Shown piece after piece: positions 49,405-59,500 of a DNA stretch of 64,000 nucleotides. Origin of the DNA: Pseudomonas putida NBRC 14164 (GTDB lineage Bacteria; Pseudomonadota; Gammaproteobacteria; Pseudomonadales; Pseudomonadaceae); assembly GCF_000412675.1 (NCBI RefSeq), contig NC_021505.1:4148501-4212500 (forward strand), given 5' to 3'. Both the position numbers and the translations under genes were made by a program. The notes beneath the pieces are model-generated. The model was not told the origin of the DNA, did not search any database, and saw only the letters and a program-made list of their open reading frames with translations. Within the stretch, counting starts at the first letter, position 1. Each line of letters opens with the position of its first letter.

Positions 49405-50647
49405 AACGTAGCGCCTCTGCAGGCTGGGTGCGGGCCGCACGCCAGGCCGGGTACAGGGTGGCGAAGAAACTCAGGACCAGCGCCGCACCGCAGACCATGT
49501 ACACGTCCTGGGACTGGATCTGCGACGGCAGGTAATCGATGAAGTACACGTCGGCGTTCAGGAACTTGTGCCCGATCAGCTTCTCGATGCCGGCGATCGC
49601 CGCACTCACGTTCAGCGCGGCAACGATCCCGACCACGGCGCCGATCAGGGTACCGATCACCCCGATCACCGTGCCCTGGACCATGAAGATGAGCATGATC
49701 TGCCCGGGGGTGGCGCCCAGCGTGCGCAAGATTGCAATGTCGCCGCGCTTGTCGTTGACCACCATCACCAGGGTGGAAATGATGTTGAACGCCGCCACCG
49801 CCACGATCAGCAGCAACAGCAGGCCGATCATGGCCTTTTCCATGCGGATGGCCTGGTACAGGTTGCCGTGGGTGCGGGTCCAGTCACGGCTATAGAATTC
49901 CTGGTCACCCAGCTGTTGTGCGATGCTCCAGGCCACGCGCGGCGCCTGGAACAGGTCGTCGAACTTCAGGCGCAGGCCCTGCACCTGGTCGGGCTTCCAG
50001 CGGTGCAGGCGGGAAAGGTCGCTGATGTTGGTCAACCCCAGGTAACCGTCGATCTCGCCCGCGCCCACGTGGAAGGTGCCAACCACGGTGAAGCGCTTCA
50101 TGCGCGGGAACATGCCAGCCGGCGTCACGCTGACCTCGGGGGCGACGAAGGTGAGTTTGTCGCCGATGGCCACACCCAGCTTGGCCGCAGCCTTGTCGCC
50201 GATCATGATGCCCCACTCACCCGGCGCCAGTTGGTCGAGGCGGCCTTGCAGGACGAAGTTGTCGATGATCGACACCTCGCGCTCGCGGGCCGGGTCGATG
50301 CCGTTGAGCAGCACCTTCTGCACCTTGCCATCATGGGTCAGCAGGCCCTGCATCTGGGTGAACGGCGCAACCGCCACCACCTGCGGATTCTGCTTTACTT
50401 GTTGGGCAAGGGCAGGCCAGTCAGCAATGGGCTGGCCGCTCTCCAGCGTGGCATGGGGGATCATGCCCAGCACGCGGGTGCGCATTTCGTGGTCGAAACC
50501 GTTCATCACCGACAGCACCACGATCATCACCACCACGCCCAGGGCGAGGCCGATCATCGAGGTCAGGGAAATGAACGAGACGAAGTGATTACGGCGTTTG
50601 GCACGGGTATAACGCGTGCCTATGAATGCGAAAAGAGGTCTGAACAT
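49397..50647 (-). CDS. lolC: Lipoprotein-releasing ABC transporter permease LolC
   Basis: This 416-residue permease is closely similar to the downstream LolE and starts MFRPLFAFIGTRYTRAKRRN. SFISLTSMIGLALGVVVMIV is helix 1. The periplasmic domain includes MQGLLTHDGKVQKVLLNGID. The C-terminal helices have AAFNIISTLVMVVNDKRGDI. It is the first gene of lolCDE, with lolD overlapping its stop. The two permeases probably arose by duplication. Confidence 0.9.
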   Translation of the reverse strand: MFRPLFAFIGTRYTRAKRRNHFVSFISLTSMIGLALGVVVMIVVLSVMNGFDHEMRTRVLGMIPHATLESGQPIADWPALAQQVKQNPQVVAVAPFTQMQGLLTHDGKVQKVLLNGIDPAREREVSIIDNFVLQGRLDQLAPGEWGIMIGDKAAAKLGVAIGDKLTFVAPEVSVTPAGMFPRMKRFTVVGTFHVGAGEIDGYLGLTNISDLSRLHRWKPDQVQGLRLKFDDLFQAPRVAWSIAQQLGDQEFYSRDWTRTHGNLYQAIRMEKAMIGLLLLLIVAVAAFNIISTLVMVVNDKRGDIAILRTLGATPGQIMLIFMVQGTVIGVIGTLIGAVVGIVAALNVSAAIAGIEKLIGHKFLNADVYFIDYLPSQIQSQDVYMVCGAALVLSFFATLYPAWRAARTQPAEALRYE

Positions 50648-50740
50648 GTCGGGGCTTGTTCGGATGAAAGGGAACGTCCTTGTGGCGAGGCGCCTACGGC
50701 GGCTTTACACTCGGACCACCGCCGCTACCTTGGGTTCGCC

Positions 50741-51325
50741 ATGACGACATTAGACGAAGAAGATCGCCGCGAATACTACCGCATCGAAGATCGGATCGCA
50801 CTTCAAATCAGCCCCCTCAGCGCGGCCGAAGCCCTTGAGCCAGATGTATTGCAAGATGATTCCCCGCTGTTCAACCTGCTCAGCGAGCTGCACCTGTCCG
50901 ACTTCGAGTCGCAGCACCTGCTGCGTCAGCTAAGCGACAAGGACCGCACCCTCGCGGCCTTCCTGCGGGCGCAGAACAAACGCCTCGACCTGCTCAGCGC
51001 AGTCGTTGCCCAGACCCTGCTCGGCGAAGTAGGCCAGCCTCTGCCGGTGGTCCTCTCCGAAGGCGGTATCGAATTCGCGCAGGCGACGCACATTGCCCCG
51101 GGCACCCGGGTAAAAGTGAAGATGGTGCTGATGCCGCGCGCCCACGGCTTGCTGCTGCGCGGCAAGGTCACCCATTGCGACCCCTGCCCCGAGGGCGGCT
51201 TCGAGGTCGGCACCGAATTCATCGACATGACCGACGCCCAGCGCCAACTGCTGGCTCGCTACATCCTGCAGCGCCAGCAACAACAACGGCGCCAGCAGCT
51301 GGAACAGAACGATCCCGCCTCATGA
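50741..51325 (+). CDS. PilZ-domain protein (c-di-GMP receptor type)
   Basis: This 194-residue protein from the ATG 50741 begins MTTLDEEDRREYYRIEDRIA, where RREYYRIED carries the RxxxR motif near the start. A helical middle part and a beta-rich C-terminal section (ATHIAPGTRVKVKMVLMPRA) follow. The second PilZ motif is not the standard DxSxxG; SEGGIEFA may take its place. The tail is Gln-rich. It diverges from lolC by about 90 bp and is followed by the glpQ-like gene. Confidence 0.78.
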   Translation: MTTLDEEDRREYYRIEDRIALQISPLSAAEALEPDVLQDDSPLFNLLSELHLSDFESQHLLRQLSDKDRTLAAFLRAQNKRLDLLSAVVAQTLLGEVGQPLPVVLSEGGIEFAQATHIAPGTRVKVKMVLMPRAHGLLLRGKVTHCDPCPEGGFEVGTEFIDMTDAQRQLLARYILQRQQQQRRQQLEQNDPAS

Positions 51326-51356
51326 CCCTGTTTTTCTCTGATTTGAAGGAACGAAC

Positions 51357-52073
51357 GTGACCCTGATCTACGGCCATCGCGGCGCCAAGGGCGAAGCGCC
51401 CGAGAACACCCTGCACAGCTTCCGCCAGTGCCTGTCCCACGGCGTCACGCGCTGCGAACTGGACCTGCACCTGTCGGCCGACAACGAGCTGATGGTGATC
51501 CACGACCCAACCCTCAAGCGCACCACCGGCCGACGCGGCAAGGTGGTCGATCACCCAGCCGCCGACCTGGTGAAGATCGATGCGCGCAACGGCGGCCCGG
51601 GCCACGTGCAGCCCTGCCCTATCCCGAAACTGGAAGAGCTGTTCGAGAAATGCCCGTTCGAGCACTGGCAGCTGGAAGTGAAAAGCGCTTCGCGCACCCG
51701 CGCCGCCACTACCGTGCTGGCGATTCGCGAACTGGCCCAGCAATACGGCCTGCTGGACAAGGTCACCATCACCTCCAGCTCACGCGAAGTGCTGGGCGCG
51801 GCCGTGGAGCTGGTGCCGGACGTGAAACGCGGGCTGGTCGCCGAGTACGCCTGGCTCGACCCGCTGAAGGTGGCACAGAACTACGGTTGCGAGCTGCTGG
51901 CATTGAACTGGACACTGTGCACCCCCGAGCGCCTGCTGAAAGCACAGGGCCAGGGTTTGCACGTGTCGGTGTGGACGGTCAACGAACCCGCGCTTATGCG
52001 CCGGCTCGCTGACTTTGGCGTGGACAGCCTGATTACAGACTTTCCCGGTTTGGCCAAGACCACCCTCGGGTAG
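51357..52073 (+). CDS. glpQ: Glycerophosphodiester phosphodiesterase family protein
   Basis: This 238-residue protein starts at GTG 51357 (AAGGA upstream). IYGHRGAKGEAPENTLHSFR has the catalytic HRG...E.T, CELDLHLSADNELMVIHDPT the metal-binding E.D and second His, and WTVNEPALMRRLADFGVDSL closes the barrel. No signal peptide is seen, so it is a cytoplasmic GDPD of the UgpQ type. It hydrolyses glycerophosphodiesters to sn-glycerol-3-phosphate. It lies 31 bp after the PilZ gene on the same strand. Confidence 0.88.
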   Translation: MTLIYGHRGAKGEAPENTLHSFRQCLSHGVTRCELDLHLSADNELMVIHDPTLKRTTGRRGKVVDHPAADLVKIDARNGGPGHVQPCPIPKLEELFEKCPFEHWQLEVKSASRTRAATTVLAIRELAQQYGLLDKVTITSSSREVLGAAVELVPDVKRGLVAEYAWLDPLKVAQNYGCELLALNWTLCTPERLLKAQGQGLHVSVWTVNEPALMRRLADFGVDSLITDFPGLAKTTLG

Positions 52074-52121
52074 GGTTGAAATCGGTCTCTCCGACCGGCT
52101 CAGGCCACCGGTCGGAGCCGC

Positions 52122-53516
52122 TCAAAAAAGCCGGTTCAGGCCGTCGTAGGCAGCTACCCGGTAGGCTTCGGCCATGGTCGGGTAGTTGAACGTGGTGTTG
52201 ACGAAGTACTTCAGGTTGTTCAGCTCACCCGGCTGATTCATGATCGCCTGGCCAATGTGGACGATTTCCGAAGCCTGGTAGCCGAAGCAGTGTACGCCGA
52301 GGATTTCCAGGGTTTCACGGTGGAACAGGATCTTCAGCATGCCCTGCGGCTCGCCGGCGATCTGCGCACGCGCCATGCCCTTGAAGAAGGCCTTGCCCAC
52401 TTCGTACGGCACCTTGGCCTGGGTCAGTTCCTGCTCGTTCTTGCCGATCGAGCTGATTTCCGGAATGGTGTAGATGCCGGTCGGTACGTCGTTGACGAAG
52501 CGCCAGCTGCCGTTGTCGACGATGCTGCCAGCCGCAGAGCGACCCTGGTCATGGGCGGCACTGGCCAGGCTCGGCCAGCCGATCACGTCACCGGCGCCGT
52601 AGATGTTCGGCACGGTGGTGCGGTAAGCCTGGTCAACCTCGATCTGGCCACGACTGTTGACCTTGATGCCGATGTTTTCCAGGCCCAGCTTGTCGGTGTT
52701 GCCGGTACGGCCGTTGCACCACAGCAAGGCGTCGGCCTTGATCTTCTTGCCCGATTTCAGGTGCAGGATCACCCCGTTGTCCAGGCCTTCGACGCGCTCA
52801 TACTCTTCGTTGTGGCGCACGGTGATGTTGTTGTTGCTGAAGTGGTAGCTCAGTGCCTGGGAAATTTCCGAATCCAGGAAGCTCAACAACTGGCCACGGT
52901 TGTCCACCAGCTCTACCAGCACGCCCAGGCCGCTGAAGATCGACGCATATTCGCAACCGATCACGCCAGCGCCGTACACGATCAGCTTGCGCGGGGTGTG
53001 GCTGAGGCTGAGGATGGTGTCGCTGTCGTAGACGCGCGGGTGGTGGAAGTCGATATCGGCCGGGCGGTACGGGCGCGAGCCGGTGGCAATGATGATGTGC
53101 TTGGCGTTGAGCTTTTCGACCACACCGTTCGGGCACACCACTTCAACGGTTTGCTCGTCGGCGAAGCTGCCGGTGCCGAAGAACACATCGACACGGTTGC
53201 GGGCGTAGTAGCCGGTGCGCGATGCCACTTGCTTGGAAATCACCTTCTCGGCGCTTTTCAGCACGTCCGGGAACGAGAACCAGCGCGGCTCACCGATGGC
53301 CCGGAACATCGGGTTGGTGTTGAACTGCATGATCTGCCGCACCGAGTGACGCAGTGCCTTGGACGGGATGGTACCCAGGTGCGTGCAGTTGCCACCGACT
53401 TGGCGACGGTCATCGACCATCGCTACCTTGCGCCCTGCTTTGGCGGCGTTCATTGCCGCGCCTTCACCGGCCGGGCCAGAACCCAGCACCACTACGTCGT
53501 AGTTGTAGACAGCCAT
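52122..53516 (-). CDS. sthA: Soluble pyridine nucleotide transhydrogenase SthA
   Basis: This 464-residue flavoprotein from the ATG 53514-53516 (AAGGAG upstream) has VVVLGSGPAGEGAAMNAAKA as FAD motif. At the usual disulfide position it reads QVGGNCTHLGTIPSKALRHS, with only one Cys, so it lacks the redox pair of lipoamide dehydrogenases, as expected for SthA. YGAGVIGCEYASIFSGLG is the NAD(P) motif. It interconverts NADPH and NADH. The length equals the P. putida protein. Confidence 0.93.
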   Translation of the reverse strand: MAVYNYDVVVLGSGPAGEGAAMNAAKAGRKVAMVDDRRQVGGNCTHLGTIPSKALRHSVRQIMQFNTNPMFRAIGEPRWFSFPDVLKSAEKVISKQVASRTGYYARNRVDVFFGTGSFADEQTVEVVCPNGVVEKLNAKHIIIATGSRPYRPADIDFHHPRVYDSDTILSLSHTPRKLIVYGAGVIGCEYASIFSGLGVLVELVDNRGQLLSFLDSEISQALSYHFSNNNITVRHNEEYERVEGLDNGVILHLKSGKKIKADALLWCNGRTGNTDKLGLENIGIKVNSRGQIEVDQAYRTTVPNIYGAGDVIGWPSLASAAHDQGRSAAGSIVDNGSWRFVNDVPTGIYTIPEISSIGKNEQELTQAKVPYEVGKAFFKGMARAQIAGEPQGMLKILFHRETLEILGVHCFGYQASEIVHIGQAIMNQPGELNNLKYFVNTTFNYPTMAEAYRVAAYDGLNRLF

Positions 53517-53719
53517 GCGTACTCCTTCAGAACTGCCCGCAAGCCACGGTCGCTCGCGGGGCGCGATCATGCCGCCGGGGCGTCATGAGAAAATTCGGGT
53601 GCAGTCTAATCAAGCGTGAACGCCGCGCACATTAACCCTTGGTCGCGTCGTAGGCCAATTTTGCCCGCACTACATATGGTTCACCCATTCCCTGGCGGCA
53701 ATCATCCCTGCCTGCGCTT

Positions 53720-54718
53720 TCAATCGCCTTTCACTGCCCGTTCGAATGCGGGCGTAGCTCGAGAGACGAAGCCACCCTCGGCCCGAGTCACCAATACCGC
53801 GGCCAGGCCATGCGCCACGGCATAATCCCAGCCACGCTCAGGGCCAAGGATCAGCAGCAGTGTCGAGTAGCCGTCGGCCTGCAACGCCGAGACATCCAGC
53901 ACGGTGGCTGCGGCCAGGTCGTGCTGCACAGGGCGCCCGAGACGGGCATCGAAGGTGTGCGAATAGCGCCGGCCATTCTCCTCGAAATAGTGCCGATAGT
54001 CACCCGAGGTTGAGACCGAAAGGCCATTGACCGCAATGATCTGCCGGGCGATCTGACGGTCTTCGCGGGGCAATTCCAGGGCGATCCGCCAGGGGCTGCC
54101 GTCGGGTTTGCGGCCAACCGCCTTGAGCTCGCCAGTGGCCTCGGCGACAAAACTGGCGACACCCATGGCAAGCAGGCGCGCGGCGATCAAGTCCACGGCA
54201 TGGCCGGCGGCGATGCTGTTGAAGTCGAGCTGCACCGGGGCGTCCTTGCACAGGGCCTGGCCTTCGATATGCAAGTGCCGATGACCCACACGCTGACGAA
54301 CCTGGGCCAGTGCTTGCGGGTCGGGCACCTGCTCGTGGCGGGCCTGGGGGCCGAAGCCCCAGAGGTCGAGCAAGGGCTCGACGGTGAGGTCAAAGGCGCC
54401 ATCACTTTGCTCGGCCAGGTGCTGGCCGAGGGCAACCAGCTCGAGCATGTCGGGCGGCAGGGCCAGGCACTGGTTGGCGGGCAGCTGGTTGAAACGGCTG
54501 ACGGTGGAGTCGCTGCGGTAGGTGGAATAGTGCCGGTCGATGTCGCCAAGGATGGTTTCGACCGCCGCCTGTACCTGGGCCGGCGCCGGGCCACCGGGCT
54601 CGCGGACGTATTGGATGCTGTAGCTGCTACCCATGGCCGGGCCACCCAGGCGCTCCAGGGTGGGGCCCTGGTCGCAGGCGGTGAGCAGCAGGAGGATGAA
54701 CAGTAAGGCTATGCGCAA
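53720..54718 (-). CDS. apbE: FAD:protein FMN transferase ApbE-type lipoprotein
   Basis: This 332-residue protein has a lipobox LLTAC at Cys15 (MRIALLFILLLLTAC) followed by GPAMGSSYSIQYV. QLDFNSIAAGHAVDLIAARL and SGDYRHYFEENGRRYSHTFD complete the ApbE core. The last part (DVSALQADGYSTLLLILGPE) is the typical Asp-rich Mg site region. It attaches FMN to Thr residues in Rnf/Nqr-type proteins in the periplasm. It lies beside sthA on the same strand. Confidence 0.88.
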   Translation of the reverse strand: MRIALLFILLLLTACDQGPTLERLGGPAMGSSYSIQYVREPGGPAPAQVQAAVETILGDIDRHYSTYRSDSTVSRFNQLPANQCLALPPDMLELVALGQHLAEQSDGAFDLTVEPLLDLWGFGPQARHEQVPDPQALAQVRQRVGHRHLHIEGQALCKDAPVQLDFNSIAAGHAVDLIAARLLAMGVASFVAEATGELKAVGRKPDGSPWRIALELPREDRQIARQIIAVNGLSVSTSGDYRHYFEENGRRYSHTFDARLGRPVQHDLAAATVLDVSALQADGYSTLLLILGPERGWDYAVAHGLAAVLVTRAEGGFVSRATPAFERAVKGD

Positions 54719-54741
54719 GGTTCGGGCTCTCGGTTGCCTGC

Positions 54742-54843
54742 ACTGGCCTCATCGCCGTCCAAGCCAGCTCCCACAAGTACTGAGCCGAGCCTGATGACTG
54801 TGCAGTACCTGTGGGAGCTGGCTTGCCGGCGATGAGGCCAGTA
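54742..54843. repeat. Inverted pair of REP elements
   Basis: ACTGGCCTCATCGCC...CAAGCCAGCTCCCACA faces GTACCTGTGGGAGCTGGCTT...GATGAGGCCAGT, with about 30 bp between. It lies between apbE and the gap terminator. Confidence 0.85.
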
Positions 54844-54877
54844 CAGACACAGTAGATGCCCGATCAGTTCATCAGGC

Positions 54878-54912
54878 AAAAAAAACGGGAACCCGAAGGT
54901 TCCCGTTTTTTC
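54878..54912. terminator. Bidirectional rho-independent terminator after gap
   Basis: The stem AACGGGAACC / GGTTCCCGTT has a CGAA tetraloop and is flanked by an A-run on one side and a T-run on the other. It ends the leftward gap gene 18 bp after its stop codon. Confidence 0.88.
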
Positions 54913-54929
54913 ATTGCCTTACAAGCGAA

Positions 54930-56393
54930 TCAGCGTGGAAACGCTGGCGGGTTCACACCGGCCATGTCTTCCATCACGCGAACCACCTGGCAGCTGTAAC
55001 CGAATTCGTTGTCGTACCAGACGTACAGGACAACGCGGTTGTCGTTGGCGATGGTGGCTTCAGCATCAACCACACCGGCGTGGCGCGAGCCAACGAAGTC
55101 GGTCGAAACCACTTCCTGCGAGCTGACGTAGTCGATCTGCTTGTGCAGCTCCGAGTGCATGGCCGTCTGGCGCAGGTACTCGTTGATCTCGTCGCGGTTG
55201 GTGGCCTTTTCCAGGTTCAGGTTCAGGATGGCCATCGATACGTTTGGCGTCGGCACACGAATGGCGTTGCCGGTCAGCTTGCCCTTCAGCACTGGCAGCG
55301 CCTTGGCAGCAGCAGTGGCGGCGCCGGTTTCGGTGATGACCATGTTCAGCGGCGCGGCACGACCACGGCGGCTGCCCTTGTGGAAGTTGTCGATCAGGTT
55401 CTGGTCGTTGGTGAACGAGTGAACGGTTTCGACGTGGCCGTTGATGATGCCGTACTTGTCGTTGACCGCCTTCAGCACCGGCACGATGGCGTTGGTGGTG
55501 CAGGAGGCCGCCGAGATGATCTTGTCATCAGCAGCGATGTCACCGTGGTTGATGCCGTGCACGATGTTCTTCAGCGCGCCCTTGCCAGGTGCGGTGAGGA
55601 TCACGCGGGCAGCGCCCGGGCAGGCCAGGTGCTGGCCAAGGCCGTCGGCATCACGCCATACGCCGGTGTTGTCGACGATCAGCGCGTTGTCGATGCCGTA
55701 CTGGGTGTAGTCGACTTCGCTCGGGCTCTTGGCGTAGATAACCTGGATCAGGTTGCCGTTGGCGGTGATGGTGTTGTTGGCTTCGTCGATGGTGATGGTG
55801 CCATCGAACGGGCCGTGTACCGAGTCACGACGCAGCAGGCTGGCACGCTTGACCAGGTCGTTCTCGGCGCCTTTGCGCACGACGATGGCACGCAGGCGCA
55901 GGCCGTCGCCGCCACCGGTCTTCTCGATCAGGATGCGCGCCAGCAGGCGGCCGATGCGGCCGAAGCCGTACAGGACAACGTCGGTGCCTTTGCGCGCCGA
56001 AGCGTTCTGCTGGCCAACCACGTCGGCCAGCTCTTCACGGACGAACTGCTCGGCAGTGCGGCCATTGCCTTCCTGCTTGAACTTGTTGGCCAGCTTGCCC
56101 AGGTCGACCGAAGCGGCGCCCAGTTTCAGCTCGCTCATGGCCTTGAGCAGGGGGAATGTCTCGTGGACGGACAGTTCGGTTTCGTCGGTTTGACGATGAC
56201 GCGCAAAGCGGTGCGCCTTGAGGATCGAGATAACCGAACGGTTGATCAGGCTACGGCCATAAATCGAGCTCACCACGTTATTGTTGCGGTAGAGCTGACC
56301 GATAAGCGGGATCATCGCTTCAGCCAGAGCTTCACGATCAATCCACTCACCAAGACACTGGTCGGGCTTCTGAGTCACGGGAACCTTCCACAT
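54930..56393 (-). CDS. gap: Glyceraldehyde-3-phosphate dehydrogenase, long form
   Basis: This 487-residue protein has a standard GAPDH core preceded by about 130 extra N-terminal residues (MWKVPVTQKPDQCLGEWIDR...). YGFGRIGRLLARILIEK is the NAD(P) motif and SAASCTTNAIVPVLKAV carries the catalytic Cys; YDNEFGYSCQVVRVMEDM closes the domain. The long-N type is a known pseudomonad GapB-like enzyme, likely favouring gluconeogenic, NADP-linked direction. It diverges from mfd. Confidence 0.9.
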   Translation of the reverse strand: MWKVPVTQKPDQCLGEWIDREALAEAMIPLIGQLYRNNNVVSSIYGRSLINRSVISILKAHRFARHRQTDETELSVHETFPLLKAMSELKLGAASVDLGKLANKFKQEGNGRTAEQFVREELADVVGQQNASARKGTDVVLYGFGRIGRLLARILIEKTGGGDGLRLRAIVVRKGAENDLVKRASLLRRDSVHGPFDGTITIDEANNTITANGNLIQVIYAKSPSEVDYTQYGIDNALIVDNTGVWRDADGLGQHLACPGAARVILTAPGKGALKNIVHGINHGDIAADDKIISAASCTTNAIVPVLKAVNDKYGIINGHVETVHSFTNDQNLIDNFHKGSRRGRAAPLNMVITETGAATAAAKALPVLKGKLTGNAIRVPTPNVSMAILNLNLEKATNRDEINEYLRQTAMHSELHKQIDYVSSQEVVSTDFVGSRHAGVVDAEATIANDNRVVLYVWYDNEFGYSCQVVRVMEDMAGVNPPAFPR

Positions 56394-56560
56394 GTAGGGA
56401 CAGAAAAAAGGGGCTACATTATGACGCCCCGACGCGGAACCGGCAATGAGCGCCTGTCGTAGCGATGCAAGCCAGCGTTCACGCCCTTTCGAGCCTGACA
56501 GCCGGCACGCTCACCGGTACAATCGGTGTCTTTGCCGCAACGCTTGGAGTGCAATCTCCC

Positions 56561-59500
56561 GTGTCAGTTCTGCGCCTACCGCACATGTCGGCCACGGCCG
56601 GCAAACAAACCTGGGGTAACCTGCCCGGTGCCGCCCTCAGCCTTGCCATCGCCGAGGCTGCCAGCAACGCTGGCCGCTTCACCCTGCTGCTGACCGCCGA
56701 CAGCCAGGCCGCCGACCGTCTGGAGCAGGAACTGCGCTTCTTCGCCCCCGACCTGCCAGTGCTGCCGTTCCCCGACTGGGAAACCCTGCCCTACGACCTG
56801 TTCTCGCCACACCAGGACATCATTTCCCAGCGCATCGCCAGCCTGTACCGCCTGCCGGAGCTGAGCCACGGCATCCTGGTGGTGCCGGTCACCACCGCCC
56901 TGCACCGCCTGGCGCCCACGCGCTTCCTGCTGGGCAGCAGCCTGGTGCTGGACGTGGGCCAGACCATCGACGTGGAGCAGATGCGCACGCGTCTGGAGGC
57001 CAGTGGCTATCGTTGCGTCGACACCGTCTATGAACATGGCGAGTTCGCCGTGCGCGGCGCGCTGATCGACCTGTTCCCGATGGGCAGCAGGCTGCCCTAC
57101 CGCATCGACCTGTTCGACGACGAGATCGAGACACTGCGCACCTTCGACCCCGAGACCCAGCGCTCGATCGACAAGGTGGATTCGGTGCGCCTGCTGCCGG
57201 CACGCGAATTTCCCATGCAGAAAGAGGAAGTGACCCGCTTCAAGGCACGCTTCCGTGAACGCTTCGACGTCGACTTCCGCCGCAGCGCAATCTTCCAGGA
57301 CCTGGCCAGCGGTATCATCCCTGCCGGCATCGAGTACTACCTGCCGCTGTTCTTTGAAGAAACCTCCACCCTGTTCGACTACCTGCCAGCCGATACCCAG
57401 GTGTTTTCGCTGCCCGGTGTGGAACAGGCCGCCGAACACTTCTGGAACGACGTGCGCGGGCGTTATGAAGACCGCCGCGGCGACCTCAGCCGCCCGCTGC
57501 TGCCGCCCGCCGAGCTGTTCATGCCGGTGGAAGACTGCTTCGCCCGGCTCAAGCAATGGCCGCGGGTGGTGGTCAGCAGCGAGGACATCGAACCGGGCGT
57601 GGGTCGCGAGCGCTTCCCGGCCCGCGCCCTGCCCAACCTGGCCATCGAGGCCAAGGCCAATCAGCCGCTGGCCGAACTGGCCAGCTTCCTCGACCAGTTC
57701 CCCGGCCGCGTGCTGTTCACCGCCGAGTCGGCCGGCCGCCGCGAAGTGCTGCTGGAGTTGCTGGAACGGCTGAAACTGCGCCCGCACACCGTCGACGGCT
57801 GGGCCGACTTCATCACTGGCAGCGAGCGCCTGGCGATCACCATCGCCCCGCTGGATGACGGCCTGGTGCTGGACGACCCAGGCCTGGCCCTGGTCGCGGA
57901 AAGCCCGTTGTTCGGCCAGCGAGTGATGCAGCGCCGCCGCCGCGACAAGCGCGGCGAAACCGCCAACGACGCGGTCATCAAGAACCTCACCGAGCTGCGC
58001 GAAGGCGCGCCAGTGGTGCACATCGACCATGGCGTGGGCCGCTACCTGGGCCTGGCCACCCTGGAGATCGACGGCCAGGCTGCCGAGTTCCTCACCCTGG
58101 AATACGCCGAGAACGCCAAGCTGTACGTACCGGTGGCCAACCTGCACCTGATCGCCCGCTACACCGGCAGCGACGATGCCCTGGCACCATTGCACCGGCT
58201 GGGCTCCGAGGCCTGGCAGAAAGCCAAGCGCAAGGCCGCCGAACAGGTGCGCGACGTGGCCGCCGAACTGCTCGACATCTATGCCCGCCGCGCCGCGCGC
58301 AAGGGTTATGCGTTTGCCGACCCGTCCGCCGACTACGCCACCTTCAGCGCCGGCTTCCCGTTCGAAGAAACCCCGGACCAGCAAACCGCCATCGAGGCCG
58401 TGCGGGCCGACATGCTCGCGCCCAAGCCAATGGACCGTCTGGTGTGCGGCGACGTCGGCTTCGGCAAGACCGAAGTGGCCATGCGCGCAGCGTTCATCGC
58501 CGTGCACAGTGGTCGCCAGGTAGCGGTGCTGGTGCCCACTACCCTGCTCGCCCAGCAACACTACAACAGCTTCCGCGACCGTTTTGCCGACTGGCCGGTG
58601 ACCGTGGAAGTGATGAGCCGCTTCAAGTCGGCCAAAGAGGTGGCCGCCGCCGCCGCCGACCTGGCCGAAGGCAAGATCGACATCCTCATCGGCACCCACA
58701 AGCTGCTGCAGGACGATGTGCGTTTCAAGGACCTGGGCCTGGCCATCATCGACGAAGAGCACCGCTTTGGCGTGCGCCAGAAGGAGCAGCTGAAGGCCCT
58801 GCGCAGCGAGGTCGACATCCTCACCCTGACCGCCACGCCGATCCCTCGCACGCTGAACATGGCAGTGGCCGGTATGCGCGACCTGTCGATCATCGCCACG
58901 CCGCCGGCGCGCCGCTTGTCGGTGCGCACCTTCGTCATGGAGCACAACAACAGCACCGTGAAGGAGGCGCTGCTGCGTGAGCTGCTGCGCGGTGGCCAGG
59001 TGTACTACCTGCACAACGATGTGAAAACCATCGAAAAATGCGCCGCCGACCTTGCCGAACTGGTGCCCGAGGCACGTATCGGCATCGGCCACGGGCAAAT
59101 GCGCGAGCGCGAGCTGGAACAGGTGATGAGCGATTTCTACCACAAGCGCTTCAACGTGCTGGTGGCGTCGACCATCATCGAAACCGGCATCGACGTGCCC
59201 AGCGCCAACACCATCGTCATCGAGCGCGCCGACAAATTTGGCCTGGCGCAGCTGCACCAGCTGCGTGGCCGGGTCGGCCGTAGCCACCACCAGGCCTACG
59301 CCTACCTGCTGACGCCTACCCGGCAAAAAGTCAGCGCCGACGCTGAAAAGCGCCTGGAGGCCATCGCCAACACCCAGGACCTGGGTGCCGGTTTCGTGCT
59401 GGCCACCAACGACCTGGAAATCCGCGGTGCGGGCGAGCTGCTGGGCGAAGGTCAGAGCGGGCAGATCCAGGCGGTGGGCTTCACCCTGTACATGGAAATG